A stretch of 64,000 bases of DNA from CBDFJH01 sp965198095 (GTDB taxonomy: Bacteria; Latescibacterota; UBA2968; GCA-2709665), in NCBI GenBank assembly GCA_965198095.1, contig OZ240239.1, positions 620,001-684,000 on the forward strand. The letters are read 5' to 3'. Positions 1-6,539 of this stretch are shown here, one piece after another. The notes beneath the pieces were generated by a model. It saw only the letters and a list, made by a program, of their open reading frames with translations. It searched no databases and had not been told where the DNA came from. A program made the position numbers and the translations under genes. Positions within the stretch are counted from its first letter, which is position 1; each line of letters opens with the position of its first letter.

Positions 1-46
1 GCTCCAGTGCAGCAATCTCGGCAAGTACACCGCTCTTATGGTTCAT
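1..46 (-). pseudogene. HsdS C-terminal tail fragment, copy 3 (cut by window edge)
   Basis: Read leftwards from an ATG at 46-44, this encodes MNHKSGVL followed by AEIAALE, the start of the conserved distal helix of HsdS. Bases 1-22 are identical to 4163-4184 inside the intact hsdS. The ATG overlaps the TGA stop of the DUF1828 gene as ATGA, the same junction seen for copy 2 after the RloC-like gene. The rest lies outside the window, so a complete hsdS there cannot be excluded. Confidence 0.7.
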
Positions 47-819
47 CCCGAGATGCTTTCATGCAGAAAGCGCGTGATCCTTTCGCGGTTTGGCAATAGG
101 CTGGAGAACTGCTTCTCGCAGACGTCGCTGAAGCGAGCCAATACCTTGCGATTGATCGACTCCTGATCCTGGAAAATGGCCAGAGAACGGAACCAAATCC
201 CCCACTTCTCGAACTGGAGCAGCGCAATCGTGGCATCTCGGGTCTGGTCGTCACTCGCAAGGGCGTGAACGAAAAGCGGTCGCGGCATGCCGTTGATTCG
301 GCAGTCCACGGCGTACATCCCTTGGGGGTCATGTTCGGGATCGCTCCAGTCGAAACTTCTGCGGTCTTCGGGGACAGCCTCACTCAGCAGCGCCTGAAAA
401 TCCTCAATGAACGTGGACCGAACCCGTTCCCGTGACAGGTACGACACGTCGGAGATCTTGAGAAGCCCCTGTATGAAGGAATACAGGGCGTCTCCGTAAC
501 GCTCATCCGGCACATCCAGCACCAACTCTCCATCGCGGTCCTCGATCTGGAACGTGGACAGTGCGTTGGAGATGATCTTCTGGCGCGTGCCGCCATGAAG
601 ATCCCTCTCATCAATGTCATAGGTCAGGTGCATGTACGTGTGCGCCTCATCGGACAGCATCCATCGCGCTCCCTCCTTCTTCAGGACAATGGCCAAGTGG
701 TCGCCGTCCTCGAAAAGGAAAGGGGTGAACACGCGGAAGCGTTCCATGCCCTCGGCTGCCAGCCGAACCTTCGCCGAAACCTTCTCATGAAAGTCTCGCT
801 CTATGGTCTCGATGGACAT
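43..819 (-). CDS. DUF1828/DUF1829 domain protein
   Basis: This 258-residue soluble protein matches the DUF1828 family in its N-terminal half (about residues 25-115, around FEDGDHLAIVLKK and WMLSDEAHTYMHL) and has a DUF1829-like C-terminal half (about 165-255). The molecular function is unknown; members are often found among mobile and defence genes. The start ATG at 819 lies 3 bases after the stop of the upstream gene, and its TGA overlaps the ATG of an HsdS tail, so it is the second gene of a compact two-gene cassette in the hsd operon. It is apparently intact. Family assignment is by recognition of sequence pattern; the role in defence is inferred from position only. Confidence 0.75.
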   Translation of the reverse strand: MSIETIERDFHEKVSAKVRLAAEGMERFRVFTPFLFEDGDHLAIVLKKEGARWMLSDEAHTYMHLTYDIDERDLHGGTRQKIISNALSTFQIEDRDGELVLDVPDERYGDALYSFIQGLLKISDVSYLSRERVRSTFIEDFQALLSEAVPEDRRSFDWSDPEHDPQGMYAVDCRINGMPRPLFVHALASDDQTRDATIALLQFEKWGIWFRSLAIFQDQESINRKVLARFSDVCEKQFSSLLPNRERITRFLHESISG

Positions 820-822
820 CGC

Positions 823-1305
823 TTACCACTCCTCGAAAAGGTTGCCCTGAAGTTCAGACGGGACTTCGAGATTCGCGTCTTTGATCAGACAGCGAAGAGC
901 GCCTTGGAAGTCGCCGTAACGGTCGGTCGACTCGGCGTGAGCGTCCTCCCTTGCTCCGCGTTCCTGATATCGCTGCGTCGCAAAGTGAATGTGAAAATCA
1001 TAGAATGTGACGTCTTCCATATGGTTGGTGTGTTCGTGGCTCTTGCCGTTGTAGCGGCGAAGGCGGAAGATCTGGCTGGACTGCGGAACTCGAACAGCCA
1101 GGATGATCGAGAAGTCGAACTGATTGATCTTGTTCTGCCTGAAGATCAAGCGGAACTCGTTACCTCCATCACCGATCAGATCCAGTTGCCCTTCATCGCG
1201 TCCCCGCTTGGGTCTTAGACGAATCCGGTTGCCCCAATCGGCAGGCGCAGGCTTGCGCTCCTGTTTCAAGGACGCGATCTCCTGATCCGAGTACGTTACC
1301 GCCAT
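823..1305 (-). CDS. Unrecognised 160-residue protein, partner of the DUF1828 protein
   Basis: The reading frame continues further upstream through the HsdS tail, but ATG at 1305 (MAVTYSDQEI) is the sensible start: it falls 2 bases after the stop of the HsdS tail and the sequence before it is out-of-frame HsdS DNA. The product is a charged soluble protein with an N-terminal helix rich in K/R/E, a central beta-rich stretch (residues 35-115, including EFRLIFRQNKINQFDFSIIL) and an acidic end. It has no signal peptide or membrane segment. Three bases separate it from the DUF1828 gene, so the two are probably translated together. A toxin-antitoxin or effector-regulator pair is possible but unproven. 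Confidence 0.7.
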   Translation of the reverse strand: MAVTYSDQEIASLKQERKPAPADWGNRIRLRPKRGRDEGQLDLIGDGGNEFRLIFRQNKINQFDFSIILAVRVPQSSQIFRLRRYNGKSHEHTNHMEDVTFYDFHIHFATQRYQERGAREDAHAESTDRYGDFQGALRCLIKDANLEVPSELQGNLFEEW

Positions 1306-1307
1306 GG

Positions 1308-1484
1308 CTACTCCAATCCGACTAAATGCACGCGGCCGGTGAGGAGTTGCTGCATCATGCCCTGCTTGACAGCGCATGTCTTGTCCAGGTGTCGCTCCAG
1401 GACGGCAATCTCGGCGTCCATGTCGGAGGTCATCCCAACTACCAGTCCTTGTGTGAGGATCTCGTGGTAGCCGACGGTGGTCAT
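1308..1484 (-). pseudogene. HsdS C-terminal tail fragment, copy 2
   Basis: This 58-codon frame starts MTTVGYHEIL and then runs into MDAEIAVLERHLDKTCAV and MMQQLLTGRV, colinear with MDAEIAALERRRDKACAV and MMQQLLTGRV at the end of the intact HsdS. About 98 nucleotides (1328-1425) align with 4097-4194 at roughly 85 per cent by eye. Its ATG overlaps the TGA of the RloC-like gene as ATGA and its TAG lies 2 bases before the next gene. It could be a recombination relic or a small translated helix able to dimerise with HsdS. The open frame and the coupled junctions are seen; function is not known. Confidence 0.75.
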
Positions 1485-4069
1485 ACACCGCCCTCCGTGG
1501 GGCGCCTCTTGAAATCTTCGCGCCACGCCTTCAGCGACTCCAAGTCTGCGCGCAGTTCCGGTTCATCGGGCAGCGAGGTCGGCGCTTCCTGCGACTGACT
1601 GTGCTCGTAGCTCGAATACTTGGTCATCAGATCATCGATAAACTTACAGTCTTTACGAGTGATACTTGCAAGTGGTTTAAGTCTATTGTCAGTCGTGACG
1701 CTTCTTCGGTGGCGGCGTACGACTTGGTTCAGGAGGTCATCCTCGACTGTTCGCTCCAAAAGCTTTCGAAAATCAGTGCAAATCTCCTGCACTTGGATCC
1801 GGTAGGTATTGGCACCGTCCGTCTTGCCGGCCATCTTGGCTTGGTCAAGATGCGCCAAAAGGATGTTGTTGCCCTTCTTGGTGTTGACATTCCAGACAGC
1901 GTCATCCGCCGGGTGGCCTGCGGCCCCTGAAAACGATTCAATGCAGCGTTGCTGTAGGTGTTTCCTCTTCCAATCTTTGCCAACTTTCTTCGCGGCATCC
2001 TCCATCGCACCATAAAGAGTAAGTCGGTGTGTGAACACCAGGACCTGACGACTCTGCGCCAGTTGCGCAAGACGAGTCACCACCTGCCACTCGAAGTCTT
2101 GATCCAACGACGAAATCGGATCGTCGAAAATGAATGGTGCCGGGTGGGGCTTCTCTGCCACATCGGCCAAGAACGCCGCCAGAGAAACGACGCGACGCTC
2201 TCCTTCGCTCAGAACCGTTTCAAGGGCGTTGTCCGGCGTCGGTTCTACACCCTTCAGACGAAGCCCATGAAGTACTTGCCCTTTTTTCGTCTGGGTTTTG
2301 ATTAGTTCGACCTTTATTCGCGACGCGCCCAACATCTTGAGTTCTTGGTTGAACCGATCCACATACGCCTGCGTGATTACCTTCTCGGCGACACGTCCAG
2401 CCTCAAGGGATATATTCCGTGAGTTCGCCAATCGCTCCCATTTCTCATACTCATTGACATCTTTTAGACGAATGATTTCACGGCGGATTGCAGCAGCTTG
2501 CTGAGCTGTCCAGTGCTGAGCCTCCAGATTCAGCTTGTCTTGGCGTGCCTCTTCCCGATCAAAGTTCTTCGCATCCTCATCATATTGCAGTGCATCTCTC
2601 TCTAGTCGTTCGGCGCGTTGCGCTATCTCGGACAACAGCTCATCAGGTGGTTCAATGGCAATAGCCTCTGCATCTGTCTCGTCGTTACCGCGATCTTTGC
2701 AGGTCTTGCCCACTTCGGCCCAAAAGGCTCCAAGTTTCTCGGTCCAACCCTCTTCGGTCAATCCCGCAGCCTCAGACGACGTGCGAATGTCCTCGTCCTT
2801 CCATTGAGTCGGCAGTCTCGCCAGCGCTGTGTTGTAGGCTTCTTCAGCCGCGTTGGCTTCGGTCTCCACTGCACCGTGGACAAATGCTTCAAAGTCACTC
2901 AAACGTCTCTGTGCCTCTTGAGCCAATTCCTGATGACACAACACGCACCGCGCACCTTCCTCCGTAACGGGATAGTCTCGTCCAGGGTACGCCGTTTGCG
3001 AATAAACGCGTGCTGCCTCCCATAGTGCCTTCCACGTTTTGGTCCCTATGCCGTCTAGCTTGGCGCTGCTGAAATGTGCGGCCTCGGTGGCAACCTTACG
3101 TTTCTGATTTGCTATCCTTCGCGCACTCCGGAGGGCTTCCACCTGTTGCGTGCTAACGGCAAACGCAGCGTTTCTCAACTGCATCCCGAGTTGCTTGAGT
3201 TGTCTTTTTTTGTTGCGTTTCAACTCCGCCAGCGTCGCCGGGTCGTCCGCACTTAGGCGTTCTGTCAATTTCCTGAGTTCCTCGTCTTTATCCTCCCCCC
3301 ATTTTGTCAAACTCTGGATCTCTTGCTCGCTGAGATCGTGGCTCAACGCAGCATACGCTTTACCAGCGGCAGTTGTGGTATATTCTGACGGCAGATTGGG
3401 GAGCGCACTGACGAGACGATTCTGTTCGAATTGAAGCCTCGTTTTGACTCTGTCGCACACAGTTGCTAATGCCTTGAACAAGCTGACAGCCGGTGGCGTG
3501 TAGGAGATTGCCTTCTCTTGGCTGATGTAGAAGGCAGCAGCATCAGCGTCAAATATGTCAACGGCTCTGAGGTCTTCTATCGGAGCGTCGCTTGCCTGCC
3601 ATGTAACTGCCTGTTCTCTTCCCGCCAAGCCATACCGAATCCGGCACTGCTGCTTCGCAGGCCGAGATGCGAATACGTTGGACTTGATCTCCGTCGCGTG
3701 GGGCTTCCCACACGCTCGCTTGAGGATGCGGGTGTAACCGGATTTCCCCGAACCGTTGGGACCGTAGATCACCGCAAGATTTCCGGTTCCAAAGGTAAGG
3801 GGACTGCGCGGACATAGATTCTCAATGCCACTGATGTCGCCGACTTCCAGGAGGTGAACCTCGGTGGAGGATGCGGAAGTAGCTCCTAGTCCGTTGAACG
3901 TGCCGTGAGTGGTTAACTGCTGCCCAGCTGTGGTCTTGAGGCGCTCGGCAATGGCCGCGATGTCGCTATCCGCCAAGCTACCCGACGCGAGCAGTTTCTC
4001 GACCGCTTCCTGAAGCCAATCCTGCTGCTGGTGAAGCCAGTTACGGACTTCCTGCTCTATTTTAGGCAT
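1481..4069 (-). CDS. RloC/PrrC-like AAA_13 ATPase, putative anticodon nuclease
   Basis: This 862-residue ABC-type ATPase has Walker A GPNGSGKS (103-110), a long coiled-coil middle with a CVLC zinc-hook-like motif (375-378), signature LSEGERR (620-626), Walker B FIFDDPISSLD (646-656) and H-loop FTHR (679-682). The C-terminal domain has R768-x3-E772 and H823, which fits the Arg/Glu/His triad described for the PrrC and RloC anticodon nucleases; the spacing to the histidine is my reading and is not certain. PrrC is classically encoded inside a type I hsd locus and is released when restriction is inhibited. The start overlaps the hsdS stop by 8 bases, so translation is coupled. A Zn-hook ATPase of unknown effector type is the alternative. 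Confidence 0.7.
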   Translation of the reverse strand: MPKIEQEVRNWLHQQQDWLQEAVEKLLASGSLADSDIAAIAERLKTTAGQQLTTHGTFNGLGATSASSTEVHLLEVGDISGIENLCPRSPLTFGTGNLAVIYGPNGSGKSGYTRILKRACGKPHATEIKSNVFASRPAKQQCRIRYGLAGREQAVTWQASDAPIEDLRAVDIFDADAAAFYISQEKAISYTPPAVSLFKALATVCDRVKTRLQFEQNRLVSALPNLPSEYTTTAAGKAYAALSHDLSEQEIQSLTKWGEDKDEELRKLTERLSADDPATLAELKRNKKRQLKQLGMQLRNAAFAVSTQQVEALRSARRIANQKRKVATEAAHFSSAKLDGIGTKTWKALWEAARVYSQTAYPGRDYPVTEEGARCVLCHQELAQEAQRRLSDFEAFVHGAVETEANAAEEAYNTALARLPTQWKDEDIRTSSEAAGLTEEGWTEKLGAFWAEVGKTCKDRGNDETDAEAIAIEPPDELLSEIAQRAERLERDALQYDEDAKNFDREEARQDKLNLEAQHWTAQQAAAIRREIIRLKDVNEYEKWERLANSRNISLEAGRVAEKVITQAYVDRFNQELKMLGASRIKVELIKTQTKKGQVLHGLRLKGVEPTPDNALETVLSEGERRVVSLAAFLADVAEKPHPAPFIFDDPISSLDQDFEWQVVTRLAQLAQSRQVLVFTHRLTLYGAMEDAAKKVGKDWKRKHLQQRCIESFSGAAGHPADDAVWNVNTKKGNNILLAHLDQAKMAGKTDGANTYRIQVQEICTDFRKLLERTVEDDLLNQVVRRHRRSVTTDNRLKPLASITRKDCKFIDDLMTKYSSYEHSQSQEAPTSLPDEPELRADLESLKAWREDFKRRPTEGGV

Positions 4070-5402
4070 CTGCGATTCTTTCCGGCTCGATCAAGCGCAC
4101 CCGGCCGGTGAGAAGCTGCTGCATCATGCTTTGGTTGACAGCGCATGCCTTGTCCCGGCGGCGCTCCAGTGCAGCAATCTCGGCGTCCATGTCGAAGAGG
4201 ATATTGGCGATAGCGGTCTGTTCTGTGAGAGGTGGAAGTTCGATCTCTACCTGAGCCAAGTTACTGGCACTGATATGAACGACTGCGTCGCCCTGCCCCA
4301 TGCGGGCCTTCTGTGTCACCACGATTGGATGATTCATCAAGTGACCGAGGTAAATCGAGTTCTGTTCCGACGGTGTCAACACGACGATGTCCCCGCCAGC
4401 GTATGCTTTCTCTTTGCCAAGATATGCGGCGCAACGGCCGATTTCCTCTGCTGTTTCGCCTGATCCTGCGAATAAGAGATCGCCCGTCTGGATCGGTAGT
4501 GCCGTCAGAGCGACACTCGGGGGGATCCGCGACGCTACCCTCAAGATGTAGTTCTGGTATCGCGTGTATAGCTCCCCATAGCGAACACACGGCAGGCCCT
4601 CAAAAGATACATCCTCGCGCTTTATCCCACGACCCTTCGAGAAGGGGCCGATATCCCCCAACCGCTTCGTTTCCCACGCCTTGGTGAACCCCGACAGGCG
4701 AGTCTTGCCGGTGAGGAGGTGCTGCACGGCGGCCTGCTTGATGGCCCGCTTCTTGGCGATCGGCGCCTCCAACGCCGCGAGCAACCCATCCACATCCGAC
4801 AACGCCTCGGCGATGGCGCGTTGTTCGGCCTTATTCGGAGGAAACGCGAGCTGAAGAAACTTGAGGGCTTCCTGGTTTATGTTTGTGTTGGCACTGACAG
4901 TACTGCTCGCGATCAAGCGATTTCGGAAGCTTGCTTCCCAGAAACAATGTTCCTTGAATTCGAGTGCGAACACGCCATTGTCTCTATAGCGGATCAAAAA
5001 CCCGCTGAACACCGTGTTGGGTAAGTCCTCAGGAATAAGGATCGTTAAACCTACCCCTTCCGGTTTCACAGAAGAGCGAACAAAAAGGACATCGCCACTC
5101 TGCAATGCGTAGGCCTCCTGCTCCCCCAACGATGAGTTCACAAGCCCAAAGCTGGAGTCTGTCGATACCTTTGGAACTCCGAAGACATCCATGAGATTCA
5201 CGAATGGAAACCCATGTCCAAAGTCTTGCTTACCTTTGTTGATCCCGTTTTTGAAGTCTCCCAATGCCCCGAGGGTGCGAACCTCCCAATCCTCTGGAAT
5301 CACGCCCACCTCGGTGCGCTTGTAACCTGCGGGAACATTTGTCGCGTGCGCACGGTGTCCGACTCGAACGGCGTTGCCCGCTGTCCCTTGCCCGCCAATC
5401 AT
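4062..5402 (-). CDS. hsdS: Type I restriction-modification specificity subunit HsdS
   Basis: Two target-recognition domains (about residues 30-190 and 240-390) are separated by a conserved helix (EQRAIAEALSDVDGLLAALE ... VQHLLTGKTRL) and closed by the distal conserved helix (MDAEIAALERRRDK ... MMQQLLTGRVRL). VPAGYKRTEVGVIPEDWEV is the usual HsdS opening. I chose ATG at 5402 (MIGGQG) because GGGAAGG lies 8 bases upstream; a TTG at 5426 in the same frame has no ribosome-binding site. HsdS directs the HsdM2S methyltransferase and the HsdR complex to a bipartite DNA site. It is followed with an 8-base overlap by the RloC-like gene. Its 3' end is the donor or homologue of the tail copies at 1308-1484 and 1-46. 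Confidence 0.93.
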   Translation of the reverse strand: MIGGQGTAGNAVRVGHRAHATNVPAGYKRTEVGVIPEDWEVRTLGALGDFKNGINKGKQDFGHGFPFVNLMDVFGVPKVSTDSSFGLVNSSLGEQEAYALQSGDVLFVRSSVKPEGVGLTILIPEDLPNTVFSGFLIRYRDNGVFALEFKEHCFWEASFRNRLIASSTVSANTNINQEALKFLQLAFPPNKAEQRAIAEALSDVDGLLAALEAPIAKKRAIKQAAVQHLLTGKTRLSGFTKAWETKRLGDIGPFSKGRGIKREDVSFEGLPCVRYGELYTRYQNYILRVASRIPPSVALTALPIQTGDLLFAGSGETAEEIGRCAAYLGKEKAYAGGDIVVLTPSEQNSIYLGHLMNHPIVVTQKARMGQGDAVVHISASNLAQVEIELPPLTEQTAIANILFDMDAEIAALERRRDKACAVNQSMMQQLLTGRVRLIEPERIADA

Positions 5403-5616
5403 CGTCTTCGCCTTCCCGGTTTCCAAGGGGCATTACATACGATAGTCCCCAAGCTTTCGAGCAGCCAACGGCAGCGCGGATGCGGCGATACCTTGCGCGA
5501 TGGCGCTCCCAAGAAGCATGTACCGCAGAGAAGGAAGGAATCCATCAAGTAGGGCCCTCGCAGTCTGGTCGGCCTAGCGTCCGCCTAGAGCTTGCTCTGC
5601 CAGGATAAGCGGACGA

Positions 5617-6414
5617 CTAAGTTTCCGCATCTTCGTAGCCATACCTTGTCTCGGACAAGACTAACTTCGTGGAGTGTTCTGCCTGATATCGGTTATTGGT
5701 GTCTTCCAGGCGTCTCCGTAACTCCTTTACGGTCTCGTCTGGAGTTCGTTCCGTGTAGTACACACTCATGACTGCCGTATTCGGTACGCGGAGTAGGTTT
5801 ATCGGCTGACCGTGCTGATCCTTACGTCCAGTCCCGACTGTTTCGTTTAGCTCTACGATCAGTCGCCATTCTTTTTCATAGCTCCAGTGATCGCTCTTGT
5901 AAGACAATAGGGGGTTCATGTTCTCTTCATTCAACACGGGATAACCTATAAGAGGAATAGGATTGCGACCATATTGGACAGGCCGCAGACACCCCTCTCT
6001 GCTACCGAGCATCCTTAGCTGTTCCGCATCATAGCCTACGGCAAATCCAGATCCATCAATTGTATAGTGAGACCACATGAGTGGGTGTCGAGGATCGGTG
6101 GCGAAAGAAACGATGCCAAATCGTTGAGACAATTGTCTTGACAGTAACTCGCGGAGATACAGGCTACCGTACTTATCTCTTGCTTCAATGACATCGGCCT
6201 CGCTCATTGGACTAGTACCGTTGATGCTAGTGAGTACTCTGGATAGCTCCTTGTTACCATCGCTCTCGTTGTGTTCCACGAATCTTCTCCTTACTGCGCA
6301 TTCAAACGGATCGTTTAGAGCCGATGGCTGTGTTGCCCGTAGTGTCCCATCGCCTATATCAGGTAGACAGGTGAGAACGCGTTCTGCAGAGACATATTTG
6401 TAAAGCAAGTCCAT
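5617..6414 (-). CDS. DUF2971 protein
   Basis: This 265-residue soluble protein has the DUF2971 pattern: an N-terminal LLYKYVSAERVL, NDPFEC near residue 35, a central PLMWSHYTIDGSGFAVGYD (about 113-131) and YEKEWRLIVEL (about 177-187). The biochemical role of the family is not established, although members recur in defence and mobile regions. It starts 20 bases after the stop of a truncated DUF1016 gene and lies about 215 bases before hsdS, so it appears to have replaced the rest of DUF1016 in this operon. The gene is intact. Confidence 0.8.
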   Translation of the reverse strand: MDLLYKYVSAERVLTCLPDIGDGTLRATQPSALNDPFECAVRRRFVEHNESDGNKELSRVLTSINGTSPMSEADVIEARDKYGSLYLRELLSRQLSQRFGIVSFATDPRHPLMWSHYTIDGSGFAVGYDAEQLRMLGSREGCLRPVQYGRNPIPLIGYPVLNEENMNPLLSYKSDHWSYEKEWRLIVELNETVGTGRKDQHGQPINLLRVPNTAVMSVYYTERTPDETVKELRRRLEDTNNRYQAEHSTKLVLSETRYGYEDAET

Positions 6415-6434
6415 TGGGATTTACCGTTGATGTG

Positions 6435-6539
6435 TTACGAGAGTGTTTGACCGACGGCTCGCGCTGCCAAGCGTTGTGTTTCCTCGTGGGTTCGCCTGCA
6501 CAACTCGACGAGATTCTCAAAATCGAACGTCTGACTCAT
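6435..6539 (-). pseudogene. N-terminal stub of a DUF1016 (YhcG-type) gene
   Basis: ATG at 6539 overlaps the hsdM stop (ATGA) and encodes 34 residues, MSQTFDFENLVELCRRTHEE onward, ending in TAA. This matches the opening of DUF1016 N-terminal domain proteins, which are PD-(D/E)XK-linked and are commonly encoded between hsdM and hsdS. The family normally continues for 300 or more residues (around RNWLIGWYIVE); that sequence is absent here, and the DUF2971 gene follows at once. It is a relic of a lost accessory gene. Confidence 0.7.
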
